From Oceanobacillus sp. FSL K6-2867 (GTDB lineage Bacteria > Bacillota > Bacilli > Bacillales > Amphibacillaceae): DNA of 64,000 bases. Of the stretch, positions 53,023-62,873 are shown one piece after another. The notes beneath the pieces are model-generated. The model made no database searches and was not told where the DNA came from. It saw only the letters and a program-made list of their open reading frames with translations. A program made the position numbers and the translations under genes. Location: contig NZ_CP150144.1 in the NCBI RefSeq assembly GCF_037963145.1, positions 4,278,001 to 4,342,000 on the forward strand. The letters run 5' to 3'. Numbering within the stretch: the first letter of the stretch is position 1; the number at the start of each line of letters is the position of its first letter.

Positions 53023-53771
53023 CCAGAAATAGTGCTAACTTTTTTGCTCCTTAATAAAATAAATGAGGATCTTCGCTTTTCATTTATCAGTTTTGGCATC
53101 TTCTCTAACCCTTCTGACATGGCTTGGGGCTCTATTAACCGTTCCACTACAAATCCATTGCTGATAAGTGTATTAATTAAGGTTGAAATTGTGCGGTGGT
53201 AAACAACTACCCCATCAACATACCATGTATGGTCCCGTCTTCCTTCTTCCTGGTAATTATCCAGTGCCCAATGCAGTTTTTCGCCATTTTCATTTAATAC
53301 CCAGTTATTCATCTCCTTTCGAGCTGTTATAAATGGGTGCTCTGTTGAAAAAACAAATTGACCGTTTTCATTTAAAACACGATTTATTTTTTGGATTAAC
53401 TTGCTGTAGTTTTCAATATAGTGAACAGCGAGCGAACTTATCACAATGTCAAATGTTTTATTTGGTAAATCCACATCTTCAATCGGCGAGCATATATATT
53501 CAATCTTCTGGTGAATATTTCGCTTTTTTGCTTCTTCAATCATATTTCTTGATATGTCGATACCTAGAACACTGGCCGCTCCGTTCTCAACACAATAGGC
53601 TGCAAAATGACCAGTTCCGCATCCAAGATCCAGTACACGTTTGTCAGTTAAATCCGGCATTAACGATTTAATCGCCGGCTGCTCAACAAAATCATTATAT
53701 GTAATACCGCTATCACGCAAGGCTATGTACTTGCTGAAAAAGATTGGATTATCGTATATGTTTTGTTTCAT
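53019..53771 (-). CDS. Class I SAM-dependent methyltransferase
   Basis: This 250-residue Rossmann-fold methyltransferase has the SAM-binding VLDLGCGTGHFA (near 44-55), the acidic VLGIDIS of motif II (near 67-73) and SSLAVHYI (near 109-116). It resembles the UbiE/Tam-like small-molecule group. The substrate is not predictable. It is the only gene in its transcription unit and ends in a large terminator. Confidence 0.85.
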   Translation of the reverse strand: MKQNIYDNPIFFSKYIALRDSGITYNDFVEQPAIKSLMPDLTDKRVLDLGCGTGHFAAYCVENGAASVLGIDISRNMIEEAKKRNIHQKIEYICSPIEDVDLPNKTFDIVISSLAVHYIENYSKLIQKINRVLNENGQFVFSTEHPFITARKEMNNWVLNENGEKLHWALDNYQEEGRRDHTWYVDGVVVYHRTISTLINTLISNGFVVERLIEPQAMSEGLEKMPKLINEKRRSSFILLRSKKVSTISG

Positions 53772-54034
53772 TTAATCAACTCCGCTAATTTTTTATAATT
53801 ACATACCAAGAAGCCCTTAGTCAGGACAAACGGTTATATTGAAAAACATAAATAGCCCACATAAGATGAGCAATAAGGAGTTATTCTTTCCACTATACTG
53901 AGGTTGATCTGTTGGTTCGTTTCATGCTCAGGACGTAAGACGAATCTTTCTGTCTTTTCTGTAAAACAATGTATATCAGAAAACTTTTTTCCGTACAGAC
54001 TGTAAAACAGATACTCCTTTTTATTTTACAATAC

Positions 54035-55027
54035 TTAATTTTGCTGCTTTTTTTGATTCCTTAAGCGTTTAAATATTTTTACATCACTTTCTTTATATTT
54101 CAGCTTGATGATCAGATAATTTTCAATTTCATGCAATAATTGAAACAAGTTTGATCTAGCTTCAAACGCTTCTCTAGTCTTAGGTAGTTCTTCCTCATTA
54201 ATCAATAATCGCAATTCTCTTAATTGATCGAGATAAATAATTGCTGTATTTCCGGGGTGGACATTTTTGGAAAGACTTTCAAAAAAATCAGCAATTCTTT
54301 CAGCAATTGGATCTGCATCTGGTAATCTTGAAACTAGCGGAAGCATTTGCTTCAATAACTCGAACTGTCTTGTTCGCATTCGAAAATAGTCTCGGTATGG
54401 ATGTTTATTGCGCAGCAAATGATTTTCTCGATCACGTTCCACAAGCATATTTGCTTCCATTAAAATATCCTCAGATTCAGCAAGTTCATTTCCTTTCCAT
54501 GTTGTATGCTTATAACGAATATATTGGGAGTATTCATATAAAATAGCTGTAAAATTATCTTCCAATTTTTGTTGTTTTTCTTTTAATGGTTTATCCAGAC
54601 TTGGCATATATAAATTTAACAAGAGACCGACACCAATCCCAACAATAATTAATAAAAATTGATCAAATAGAGATGTTAATGTTATGGAGGAAGCACTGTA
54701 TAAATTTAATGTAACAACCGAACTCGTTGCAATACCAGGAGTTACTTTTAAGAATACAGTTGTAGGTATGAAAACAAGTAACATTATACAAAGAACAAGC
54801 GGATGATAACCAATCCATTCAAAAAATATATAAGCATATACTGTAGCAATAATGCAAGCTATAAACCTGTGCAAGGCGCTATAGAAGGATCTTTTTCTAG
54901 AGGGCTGAATACACAAGATAGTTAGAATTCCAGCTGATACAAAGTTCGTTAAGCCTAACAGCTGTGCTATCGATATTGATAAAGGCGTGCCAATAGCCGT
55001 TTTAATTGTCCGATAGCCAATTTTCAT
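54035..55027 (-). CDS. Aromatic acid exporter-like membrane protein (YqjA/FUSC group)
   Basis: This 330-residue protein has an N-terminal membrane domain of about six helices (1-150) with the TAIGTPLSISIAQLLG opening, and a C-terminal cytoplasmic helical domain (about 160-330). That matches the DUF939/aromatic acid exporter group, which includes B. subtilis YqjA. The cargo is unknown. The ATG at 55027 follows CGAGGTG; a 32-codon upstream extension overlaps the brxB terminator and is unlikely. Confidence 0.82.
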   Translation of the reverse strand: MKIGYRTIKTAIGTPLSISIAQLLGLTNFVSAGILTILCIQPSRKRSFYSALHRFIACIIATVYAYIFFEWIGYHPLVLCIMLLVFIPTTVFLKVTPGIATSSVVTLNLYSASSITLTSLFDQFLLIIVGIGVGLLLNLYMPSLDKPLKEKQQKLEDNFTAILYEYSQYIRYKHTTWKGNELAESEDILMEANMLVERDRENHLLRNKHPYRDYFRMRTRQFELLKQMLPLVSRLPDADPIAERIADFFESLSKNVHPGNTAIIYLDQLRELRLLINEEELPKTREAFEARSNLFQLLHEIENYLIIKLKYKESDVKIFKRLRNQKKQQN

Positions 55028-55073
55028 TTTTAATTCACCTCGACAAATTAATATGCCCAGCTTGATTGCCAAG

Positions 55074-55109
55074 CTATAAAAAAGAGACTGACGTACATGA
55101 CAGTCTCTT
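55074..55109 (-). terminator. Intrinsic terminator of brxB
   Basis: AAAGAGACTG (55080-55089) and CAGTCTCTTT (55100-55109) are perfect arms; the minus strand continues into six T. It lies 20 bases past the brxB stop codon and about 50 before the exporter-like start. Confidence 0.85.
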
Positions 55110-55128
55110 TCCATATTATACAAACCAA

Positions 55129-55560
55129 TTAAACTTCAGGACAATGCTCATCAAAGATTGCTTGTAACTTCGTAGTTACTTCCATAGGACTATGACCTTC
55201 AATATCATGGCGTTCAATCATTGAAACAATTTTGCCATCTTTAAGCAATGCAAATGAAGGTGATGAAGGCGGATATCCTTCAAAGTATTCTCGTGCTTTT
55301 TCAGTTGCTTCCCGGTCTTGACCAGCGAAAACCGTTACAAGTTTATCCGGTCGTTTATCAAAATGAACTGAGTGAGCTGCTGCCGGACGAGCGACCCCGC
55401 CAGCACAACCGCATGTTGAATTGACCATAACAAGCGTTGTTCCCTTTTCACTAAGTGCAGTGTCAACTTCCTCTGGAGTTTTTAGTTCTTTATATCCTGC
55501 TTCAGTTATATCTTTACGCGCAGCATCAACGACATCCTGCATGAATAAATTAAAATCCAT
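55129..55560 (-). CDS. brxB: Bacilliredoxin, BrxB type
   Basis: This 143-residue thioredoxin-like protein removes bacillithiol from mixed disulfides on proteins. The active site is C50-G-C52 (NSTCGCAGG), the mark of the BrxA/BrxB (YphP/YqiW) family. Length is standard. I chose BrxB over BrxA because the gene lies after the bkd operon, where B. subtilis has yqiW. The presence of this protein suggests the cell makes bacillithiol. Confidence 0.87.
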   Translation of the reverse strand: MDFNLFMQDVVDAARKDITEAGYKELKTPEEVDTALSEKGTTLVMVNSTCGCAGGVARPAAAHSVHFDKRPDKLVTVFAGQDREATEKAREYFEGYPPSSPSFALLKDGKIVSMIERHDIEGHSPMEVTTKLQAIFDEHCPEV

Positions 55561-55655
55561 TTCACATCTCCATCCCTTAAGGTAAATTTGTATAAGTATT
55601 CTTCATAAGCTTATCAAGTCTAAGCCTAATTTTCAATTTAAAAAACTGAAGTGAT

Positions 55656-55680
55656 AAAAACTTTACACATGAAAAGTTTT
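55656..55680 (-). terminator. Intrinsic terminator of the bkd operon
   Basis: AAAAACTTT (55656-55664) and AAAGTTTT (55673-55680) form a short stem, with the minus strand continuing TTTTTAT. It lies directly after bkdB. Confidence 0.7.
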
Positions 55681-55685
55681 GAGAC

Positions 55686-56942
55686 TTAATACAAGTTAAT
55701 CGTATGCTCATTCATATTTTCAAGTATTCCTTTAACTCTCGATAAAAATCTGCCGCATACGAGGCCATCTAAAATACGGTGATCTAATGATAGAGAGAGA
55801 TTTACCATATCACGTGCTGCAAACATGTTATTAATAATAACGGGACGCTTCACAATTGATTCTACTTGTAAAATAGCGGCCTGTGGATGGTTAATAACTC
55901 CCATCGAGGATATTGATCCAAAAGAACCAGTATTATTAACTGTAAAGGTCCCCCCTTGCATATCTTCTGCAGTTAATTTGCCGTTTCGTGCCCTCATTGC
56001 TAGTTCATGTATATCTCGCGCAATGGCTTTAATCGTTTTTTCGTCCGCATGCTTAATAACTGGCACAAAAAGCTCGTTCTCTTTTGCAACAGCAATCGAA
56101 AGATGAATATCTTTTTTCTGAATAATTTTATCGCCTGCCCACATGCTGTTTAATGGAGGATATTCCTTCAGTGCTTGCGAGACTGCTTTCACGAAAAATG
56201 CAAAATAAGTCAATCCAAAGCCTTCATCTTTTTTGAAAGCATCTTTAACTTGATTCCGATATGTCACAAGATCAGTTACATCAACCTCAACCGTCATCCA
56301 AGCATGCGGAATCTCCTGTTTGGATTTGACCATATTTTCAGCAATCACTTTCCGGACTCCTTTAACCGGAATTTCAATATCTCCATTATGGATCTCAACT
56401 GATGTATTATTTGTTATCCCAGTGCTCTGTGCAGACGCCCGCTGAGTTGTTTCCGTTTTTTTAACTGTTGACGGAGCCTTTTGAATATCACCAGAAGCAA
56501 TTATTTTTTCGATATCCTTTCTGGTAATTCTTCCGCCTCGTCCCGAACCAGTTACTTGTTCTAAATCAATATTATTGTCCTGAGCTAATCGAAGCACTGC
56601 AGGAGAATAACGCTTTTTCATCGAATCATCTGCTTTTGTTGATGGGGTTTCCTTTGATTCAGTCTGCTTAGTTTCCACAGTTTCGCCCTGCACACTCGTT
56701 TCTTTTGTATCGATATAGCAAATCAGCTCACCAACAGCAACAGTATCTCCCTCGTTTACAGTAAGCTCCTTTATTACACCTGTAAAGGAGGATGGAACCT
56801 CTGCATTTACTTTATCTGTCATTACTTCAGCGATGGGGTCATACTTATTTACTTGATCGCCGGCTTTAACGAGCCATGTACTAATTGTTCCCTCTGTTAC
56901 ACTTTCACCGAGCTGGGGCATTGTAATTTTTTCAGCAGTCAT
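55686..56942 (-). CDS. bkdB: Branched-chain alpha-keto acid dehydrogenase E2 (dihydrolipoamide acyltransferase)
   Basis: BkdB is the 418-residue core of the branched-chain keto acid dehydrogenase, moving acyl groups from lipoate to CoA. It has an N-terminal lipoyl domain with the lipoylated lysine in MTDKVNAEV (near 40-48). A peripheral-subunit-binding domain (about 110-150) and a C-terminal catalytic domain with the H-R-x-x-D-G motif (LDHRILDGL, near 390) follow. Linkers are rich in T/E/S. It is the last gene of the operon; branched acyl-CoAs it makes feed membrane fatty acid synthesis. Confidence 0.96.
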   Translation of the reverse strand: MTAEKITMPQLGESVTEGTISTWLVKAGDQVNKYDPIAEVMTDKVNAEVPSSFTGVIKELTVNEGDTVAVGELICYIDTKETSVQGETVETKQTESKETPSTKADDSMKKRYSPAVLRLAQDNNIDLEQVTGSGRGGRITRKDIEKIIASGDIQKAPSTVKKTETTQRASAQSTGITNNTSVEIHNGDIEIPVKGVRKVIAENMVKSKQEIPHAWMTVEVDVTDLVTYRNQVKDAFKKDEGFGLTYFAFFVKAVSQALKEYPPLNSMWAGDKIIQKKDIHLSIAVAKENELFVPVIKHADEKTIKAIARDIHELAMRARNGKLTAEDMQGGTFTVNNTGSFGSISSMGVINHPQAAILQVESIVKRPVIINNMFAARDMVNLSLSLDHRILDGLVCGRFLSRVKGILENMNEHTINLY

Positions 56943-56964
56943 GTGCTTCTCCCTCCTTCATAAA

Positions 56965-57948
56965 TTAATATTCTGCTAAATCGCGCATTGCTTTTTCTAC
57001 TTTATCCGGGTTCATCATAAAATATTTTTCCATGGTTGGTGCGTATGGCATTGCCGGGACGTCTGGTCCTGCTAGCCTCTTGATTGGTGCATCTAAATCA
57101 AATAGGCAATGTTCAGCAATTATTGCCGCAACCTCACCAATGATACTACCTTCTTTATTATCCTCTGTTATAAGTAAAACTTTTCCAGTTTTCTTAGCAG
57201 CTTCAATAATTGCCTCTTGGTCTAATGGATAAACTGTTCGTAAATCCAGAATATGCGCATTAATTCCATCCTCAGCCAGCTTTTCTGCTGCCTGTAAAGC
57301 AAAATGTACGCATAAGCCGTACGTAATGACAGTGATATCTACACCTTCGCGTTTGACGTCTGCTTTTCCAATTGGAAGCACATAGTCATCCTCAGGAACT
57401 TCCCCCTTTAGCAACCGATAAGCCCGTTTATGCTCAAAGAATAGAACCGGATCATTGTCGCGAATTGCTGCTTTTAATAGACCCTTAACATCATAAGGAG
57501 TGGAAGGCATAACAATTTTAAGTCCAGGCTGATTCGCAAACATAGCTTCAACTGATTGCGAGTGATATAGCGCACCGTGGACACCTCCACCATATGGAGC
57601 GCGAATTGTTAATGGTACGTTCCAGTCATTATTGGAACGATAACGCATCTTTGCTGCCTCGGAAATTATTTGGTTCACTGCCGGCATAATGAAATCAGCA
57701 AATTGCATTTCTGCAACTGGCCGCATTCCGTACATGGCCGCTCCGATTCCTACACCTGCAATAGCTGATTCTGCTAAAGGAGTATCTAAAACACGAGCTT
57801 CACCGAAGGCTTCGTACAAACCATCTGTCGCTCGAAAGACTCCACCTTTTTTACCGACATCTTCTCCAAGAATAAATACTTTCTCGTCTCGTTGCATTTC
57901 CTCTCTTAATGCGGTTGTTACTGCCTGAATATAAGACATTACTGGCAT
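56965..57948 (-). CDS. bkdAB: Branched-chain alpha-keto acid dehydrogenase E1 beta
   Basis: This is the 327-residue beta subunit of the E1 decarboxylase. Family motifs include GEDVGKKGGVFRAT (near 27-40), the DTPLAESAIAG thiamine-phosphate contact (near 55-65), MRYRSNND and a C-terminal transketolase domain with ITEDN. It pairs with BkdAA. The start ATG follows GGAGGGGAACC with a gap of 15 bases after bkdAA. Confidence 0.96.
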   Translation of the reverse strand: MPVMSYIQAVTTALREEMQRDEKVFILGEDVGKKGGVFRATDGLYEAFGEARVLDTPLAESAIAGVGIGAAMYGMRPVAEMQFADFIMPAVNQIISEAAKMRYRSNNDWNVPLTIRAPYGGGVHGALYHSQSVEAMFANQPGLKIVMPSTPYDVKGLLKAAIRDNDPVLFFEHKRAYRLLKGEVPEDDYVLPIGKADVKREGVDITVITYGLCVHFALQAAEKLAEDGINAHILDLRTVYPLDQEAIIEAAKKTGKVLLITEDNKEGSIIGEVAAIIAEHCLFDLDAPIKRLAGPDVPAMPYAPTMEKYFMMNPDKVEKAMRDLAEY

Positions 57949-57963
57949 ATTTGGTTCCCCTCC

Positions 57964-58962
57964 CTACTTCGTTTCTTCGTAAACATATTTAAGCGTATCT
58001 TCCGGTTTTGCGTAAGCCGCATTTTCGGCAAAATCGGTTGCTTCATTAACAAGCTTAGTGATCGTTTCATTCAAGTTTTGTTCAACAGCTTCAGTTAATA
58101 TTTGATTTTCTTTTAAATATGTGGCAAATGTAAAAATAGAATCCTTTTTCTTTGCTTCTTCCACTTCATCTTTTTCACGATACGTGCGGTCATCATCATC
58201 ACTTGAATGTGCTGTTAGACGATAAGATACAGATTCAATTAGAGATGGACCATCTCCGCGAATCGCACGGTCCCGAGCTTCCTTTACTGCTTGATACACA
58301 GCCAGTGGGTCATTGCCATCCACAGTTACACCTGGCATGCCATAGCCCAATGCACGATCTGCAACATTTTTACTTGCTACCTGACGCTCGTATGGCACAG
58401 AAATTGCATACTTGTTATTTTCAACCATTGTAATAACTGGCAATTTATGCACTCCTGCAAAGTTTAATCCTTCATGAAAATCTCCTTGGTTAGAGGAACC
58501 TTCCCCTAGCGTGACAAAGGTGACAAAATCCTTCTTTTCCATTTTAGCTGCAAGTGCTACACCAACCGCATGTGGAACCTGCGTTGTAACAGGTGAAGAA
58601 CCTGATAAAATACGATTTTTCTTTTGACCGAAATGCCCTGGCATTTGTCTACCGCCAGAGTTCGGATCATCTGCTTTAGCAAATGCTGATAACATTAAAT
58701 CCTTAACAGTCATCCCAAAGGCCAGGACAACACCCATGTCTCGATAATATGGTGCAACATAGTCTTCCTTTCGATTTAAAGCGAAAGCTGCACCAACCTG
58801 AGCCGCTTCTTGTCCTTGGCAAGAAATAACGAATGGTATTTTACCAGAGCGGTTTAGTAACCACATACGTTCATCCAGTTTTCTTGCTAAGAGCATCGTT
58901 TCATACATTTCTAAAACTTGTTCATTCGTTAAACCTATTTCCTGATGTCGATTTATTGTCAT
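57964..58962 (-). CDS. bkdAA: Branched-chain alpha-keto acid dehydrogenase E1 alpha
   Basis: This 332-residue subunit binds thiamine pyrophosphate and decarboxylates keto acids from Val, Leu and Ile. It has YYRDMGVVLAFG (near 73-84), the TPP motif GEGSSNQGDFHEGLNFA (near 153-169) ending at a conserved NNKYAIS, and HSSDDDDRTYR (the phosphorylation-loop region near 253-263). The gene follows lpdV with a gap of 37 bases. Confidence 0.96.
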   Translation of the reverse strand: MTINRHQEIGLTNEQVLEMYETMLLARKLDERMWLLNRSGKIPFVISCQGQEAAQVGAAFALNRKEDYVAPYYRDMGVVLAFGMTVKDLMLSAFAKADDPNSGGRQMPGHFGQKKNRILSGSSPVTTQVPHAVGVALAAKMEKKDFVTFVTLGEGSSNQGDFHEGLNFAGVHKLPVITMVENNKYAISVPYERQVASKNVADRALGYGMPGVTVDGNDPLAVYQAVKEARDRAIRGDGPSLIESVSYRLTAHSSDDDDRTYREKDEVEEAKKKDSIFTFATYLKENQILTEAVEQNLNETITKLVNEATDFAENAAYAKPEDTLKYVYEETK

Positions 58963-58999
58963 ACTTATCCCTCCCTAATCTTTTGTATATCCATATCAT

Positions 59000-60421
59000 C
59001 TATCCATGAATTTGTTCGCCTTCAACCGCGAGTGCTGCTTCCCCAATAATCTCTGATAATGCTGGGTGAGGATGAATTGCCTGAGATAATTCCCATGGCG
59101 TTGCATCAAGCACTTTAGCAAGACCAGCTTCAGAAATTAAATCTGTAACATGAGGACCAATCATATGAATTCCTAAAATATCATTTGATTTTTGATCAGC
59201 AATAATTTTGACAAAGCCTTCTGATTCTCCAAATACTAATGCCTTTCCGATTGCTTTAAAAGGAAATTTGCCAACTTTAATATCGTATCCATTTTCTTTT
59301 GCGGCTTTTTCAGTTAATCCAACACTTGCAATTTCCGGATTGGAATAGATACACGTTGGAACATTCTCGTAATGGATTGGATATGTTTGTTTTCCTGCTA
59401 TATGCTCCACTGCAACAATACCTTCACGAGAAGCGACATGCGCAAGCTGCATTCCTCCAATTACATCCCCGATAGCATAAATATGGGATTCTTTAGTTTG
59501 AAAGTAATCATTCGTTTCAATATAGCCATTAACAAGGCTGATATCGGTGTTTTCAATTCCTATATTTGCTGTATTGGCTTCCCTGCCAACTGAGACAAGC
59601 ATCTTTTCAGCTTGGAGGGACTGTTTTTCATTGTCTATTTCGACATCAATAGAAACGCATTGATCGGTATGTAGAGTCTCTGCTAGTATGTTTGCTCCTT
59701 TAAAAAACGTAACCCCTTTTTTCTTAAGAAGTCGTTCAGCCTCTTTCGCAATTGCCTCGTCCTCTGTCGGCAATATTTGATTTAAATATTCAATAACCGT
59801 AACACTGACACCAAAATCAGATAACATAGAGGCCCATTCAATTCCAATAACTCCAGCTCCCACAATAAGGATTGATTCTGGTAATTTTTCCATTTGCAGT
59901 GCATCATCTGAGCTCATGACAAAGTGACCATCTATTGCAAGTCCTGGTAATGTCTTTGGTTTCGATCCTGTTGCGATCAGCACATTTTTCGGAACGATCA
60001 TAGTATTTTCTTCGCCATTTTCATGTTCAACTGAAATTGTACCTGGCATAGGTGAAAAAATACTCGGCCCGAGTATCCGTCCAAACCCATTAATAACATC
60101 AATTTTCCCTTTTTTCATTAATCCTTGTACACCCTGATGCAACGTATCAATAATTGTCTGCTTTCTTTCTTGTATTTTGCTGAAATTTAGAGAGATGTGC
60201 TCTGCTTCTACACCAAACAGACTTGCCTCTTGTGTTTGTTTATATACTTCAGCACTTCGCAATAATGCTTTGGATGGTATACAGCCTTGGTGGAGACATG
60301 TTCCGCCAAGTTTACCTTTTTCAACGATTGCAACTTGCATTCCTAGCTGCGAAGCCCTTATTGCTGCAACATAGCCTCCTGTTCCGCCACCTAAAACAAC
60401 TAAATCATATTCTTTTGTCAT
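59000..60421 (-). CDS. lpdV: Dihydrolipoamide dehydrogenase (E3) of the bkd operon
   Basis: This 473-residue FAD protein reoxidises dihydrolipoamide with NAD. The FAD motif is VVLGGGTGGYVAAIRA (near 8-23). The redox disulfide is GGTCLHQGC (near 39-47), with a second nucleotide fold at LIVGAGVIGIEWA (near 180-192) and the C-terminal His-Glu pair in HPHPALSEI (near 450-458). It lies between buk and bkdAA; the operon has its own E3 as in B. subtilis LpdV. Confidence 0.95.
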   Translation of the reverse strand: MTKEYDLVVLGGGTGGYVAAIRASQLGMQVAIVEKGKLGGTCLHQGCIPSKALLRSAEVYKQTQEASLFGVEAEHISLNFSKIQERKQTIIDTLHQGVQGLMKKGKIDVINGFGRILGPSIFSPMPGTISVEHENGEENTMIVPKNVLIATGSKPKTLPGLAIDGHFVMSSDDALQMEKLPESILIVGAGVIGIEWASMLSDFGVSVTVIEYLNQILPTEDEAIAKEAERLLKKKGVTFFKGANILAETLHTDQCVSIDVEIDNEKQSLQAEKMLVSVGREANTANIGIENTDISLVNGYIETNDYFQTKESHIYAIGDVIGGMQLAHVASREGIVAVEHIAGKQTYPIHYENVPTCIYSNPEIASVGLTEKAAKENGYDIKVGKFPFKAIGKALVFGESEGFVKIIADQKSNDILGIHMIGPHVTDLISEAGLAKVLDATPWELSQAIHPHPALSEIIGEAALAVEGEQIHG

Positions 60422-60436
60422 CGTGAAATCACTCCT

Positions 60437-61522
60437 TTACTCAAGCTTCGTGTAAATCTTAAGCTGTTCTTCATTTCTAAGTACACGCAATACTCCTTCA
60501 TTTAACGCCTGCAGTTCATTTTCCCCGGGAATGATTATGGTATCTGCAATCCAATCAACTCGCTTTGTTATTGAATTAATAAAGTTTTCCCGATATGCAT
60601 GCTTTCCTGTGAAAATAATGGCTTGAATCTCTCCGCCCAGAACTGTACTCATTGCTCCAATTTCCTTGGAAATCTGATAAGCCATCGCATCGAAGACTTC
60701 ACTTGCTCTTTTTTCACCCTGTTCAATACTTTGTTCTACTTCCCTACTGTCATTAGTTTCAAGATAAGCCATTAGGCCGCCTTGACCAACTATTTTTCCC
60801 TTCATTTCATCATAGTTATATGTCCCTGAAAAACAGAGCTCAACTAAGTCTCCCGCAGGCGTACTGCCTGCCCGATTCCAAGAGAAAGGGCCTTCTCCAT
60901 CGAGACCGTTGTTCACATCGATCACCCTCCCCTTTCGATGTGCTCCGATTGTAATACCTTCTCCGATGTGAACAACAATTATATTGATATCCTCATATTT
61001 CACATCTAAGCTTGCAGCAGCTTTTCTTGCTGCTGCTTTATGGTTCAATGCATGGAAAATACTCTTTCTTGAAATTTCGGGAATTCCTGAGTACCTAGCG
61101 ATATTATCAAGCTCATCGACAACAACAGGATCGACAATGTAGGCATTTATATTTAGCCCGGATGCAATCTCATATGCAATTATTCCGCCAAGGTTCGATG
61201 GATGCTCGCCATTATAACCGGTTTTTAAATCATAGAGCATGGCTGCATTGACCTGATATGTGCCACCCTCGATCGGTCTTAGCAGGCCACCACGTCCGCA
61301 AACTGCATGAATCCTGGAAATATTTATTCCTACGTAGTTCAGCTGTTCAAGAATATCCTGTGTACGAAGCTTTGATTGATCCATCACACGATAGTGTTCT
61401 GCTAACTCCATCGGCTCATGGACAATGTTATTTTCAAATATGCATATTTCATTATCATAAATCCCTATTTTAGTTGATGTGGTTCCAGGGTTTACAACTA
61501 ATATTCGATATCTCTCTTGCAA
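60437..61522 (-). CDS. buk: Butyrate kinase
   Basis: Butyrate kinase (ASKHA fold) makes ATP from butyryl or isobutyryl phosphate. The 361 residues show the opening [14 protein letters not shown] (near 7-20), [22 protein letters not shown] (near 184-205) and GLDGEGPFS. In B. subtilis it works with phosphotransbutyrylase (ptb), whose gene is not in this operon. Without ptb the source of the acyl phosphate is unclear; ptb may lie elsewhere. The gene follows bcd with a gap of 95 bases that holds a hairpin. Confidence 0.95.
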   Translation of the reverse strand: MQERYRILVVNPGTTSTKIGIYDNEICIFENNIVHEPMELAEHYRVMDQSKLRTQDILEQLNYVGINISRIHAVCGRGGLLRPIEGGTYQVNAAMLYDLKTGYNGEHPSNLGGIIAYEIASGLNINAYIVDPVVVDELDNIARYSGIPEISRKSIFHALNHKAAARKAAASLDVKYEDINIIVVHIGEGITIGAHRKGRVIDVNNGLDGEGPFSWNRAGSTPAGDLVELCFSGTYNYDEMKGKIVGQGGLMAYLETNDSREVEQSIEQGEKRASEVFDAMAYQISKEIGAMSTVLGGEIQAIIFTGKHAYRENFINSITKRVDWIADTIIIPGENELQALNEGVLRVLRNEEQLKIYTKLE

Positions 61523-61583
61523 AACCAGTCACCCCATTAAAATAACTTATAATTCTTTTCCTAAATGTATTGCATTTTTAAGG

Positions 61584-61613
61584 TTTCACTTTCTGGTTAA
61601 ATGGAAAGTGAAA
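61584..61613 (-). promoter_or_regulatory. Hairpin between bcd and buk
   Basis: TTTCACTTTC (61584-61593) and GAAAGTGAAA (61604-61613) are perfect ten-base arms with a ten-base loop, immediately after the bcd stop codon. No T-run follows on the minus strand, so an mRNA processing or stability element is more likely than a full terminator. Confidence 0.5.
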
Positions 61614-61617
61614 ATAA

Positions 61618-62712
61618 TTACCTTCTGCTTAATGTATGGTGTCCATTCATTAAAAATTGACTTCTGGAATTTCTGAAAGATTCAATTCGTTCTTCTGCCA
61701 TACGATCAGCAGCTAAATAAGTAGGAATATTATCACGTTTTGAAATTTCAAAAACACGCTCCAGGTTATCATAAATTGTTTCTACTTTTTTCATTGCACG
61801 TTCTGCATTATAGCCCATGAGCTCATCAGCAACATTTATTACTCCTCCAGCATTGATGACATAATCTGGTGCGTATACAATGCCTTTTTCATGAATAAGA
61901 TCGCCATGTTCTGTCGATTTGAGCTGATTATTCGCAGACCCAGCAATTACTTTTGCCTTAATTCTAGAAATCGTATCGTCATTAATAGTCGCTCCTAATG
62001 CACATGGTGTGTAAATGTCACATTCTACATCATAAATATCATTTGGATCTACAGATTTAGCTCCGAATGCTTCTACTGCTCGATTTACTGCGTCTTTATT
62101 AATATCAGTTACAACAAGCTGGGCACCATCTTTATGCAAGTATTCACAAAGCGCATAAGCGACATTCCCAATCCCCTGTACAGCAATTGTTTTACCTTCT
62201 AATGATTCGTGTCCGAACGCTTCTTTTGCCGATGCTTTAATTCCTTTATAGACACCGTAAGCAGTGACAGGTGATGGGTTTCCAGATGCACCTGAATAGG
62301 AGGAAGTTCCAGTTACAAAATCGGTTTCCAAATGAATGAGATCCATATCTTGTACAGTTGTACCTACATCTTCAGCAGTAATATATCGGCCATTCATACC
62401 TTGTATATACCGGCCAAAAGCCCGAAACATTTCAGGATTTTTATCTGTTTTGGAATCACCGATAATAACCGTTTTTCCACCGCCTAAATCCAGCCCAGCA
62501 GCAGCATTTTTATAAGTCATTCCTCTAGCTAAACGAAGTGCATCTTCAATCGCTTCTTCTTCTGTATTGTATTTCCACATTCGCGTTCCACCTAAGGCAG
62601 GGCCCAAAGTTGTGTCGTGAATAGCAATGATGGCTTTCAAACCTGAATTTTTATCTTGGCAAAATACCAGTTGCTCATAATCAAATTCTTCTAAATAAGT
62701 AAATATCTCCAT
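61618..62712 (-). CDS. bcd: Branched-chain amino acid (leucine/valine) dehydrogenase
   Basis: This 364-residue enzyme oxidatively deaminates Leu, Val and Ile to their keto acids with NAD, feeding the BKD complex. It has the GGTRMW substrate segment (near 41-46), the catalytic lysine in [15 protein letters not shown] (near 68-82) and the NAD fold [11 protein letters not shown] (near 178-188). It is the first gene in the operon and has an AGGAGGAATTC ribosome site. In B. subtilis ptb precedes bcd; here the sigma-54 promoter comes directly before it. Confidence 0.96.
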   Translation of the reverse strand: MEIFTYLEEFDYEQLVFCQDKNSGLKAIIAIHDTTLGPALGGTRMWKYNTEEEAIEDALRLARGMTYKNAAAGLDLGGGKTVIIGDSKTDKNPEMFRAFGRYIQGMNGRYITAEDVGTTVQDMDLIHLETDFVTGTSSYSGASGNPSPVTAYGVYKGIKASAKEAFGHESLEGKTIAVQGIGNVAYALCEYLHKDGAQLVVTDINKDAVNRAVEAFGAKSVDPNDIYDVECDIYTPCALGATINDDTISRIKAKVIAGSANNQLKSTEHGDLIHEKGIVYAPDYVINAGGVINVADELMGYNAERAMKKVETIYDNLERVFEISKRDNIPTYLAADRMAEERIESFRNSRSQFLMNGHHTLSRR

Positions 62713-62775
62713 TAGAATTCCTCCTATATTAACTAATTAACTTCTTCATGGTTTATATTCTTCCCAATAGTATTC

Positions 62776-62792
62776 AGCAAACTTCATGCCAA
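62776..62792 (-). promoter_or_regulatory. Sigma-54 promoter of the bkd operon
   Basis: TTGGCATGAAGTTTGCT on the minus strand has GG and GC twelve bases apart, exactly the -24/-12 arrangement of sigma-54 promoters (TTGGCAC-N5-TTGC). It lies about 65 bases before the bcd start. The sigma-54 activator gene is adjacent. Confidence 0.85.
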
Positions 62793-62850
62793 CAGTTACA
62801 TATTGAAAATGCTTTCAAATCCTTTATTTTAACTGTACAAATTTTGCAGT

Positions 62851-62868
62851 CATGCAAAATATTGCATG
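62851..62868. promoter_or_regulatory. Candidate upstream activating sequence for BkdR
   Basis: CATGCAA-AATA-TTGCATG is an inverted repeat with seven-base perfect arms. It begins 60 bases upstream of the sigma-54 promoter, right after the bkdR stop codon. This is the normal location of an enhancer for a sigma-54 activator. Confidence 0.6.
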
Positions 62869-62873
62869 CTTAA

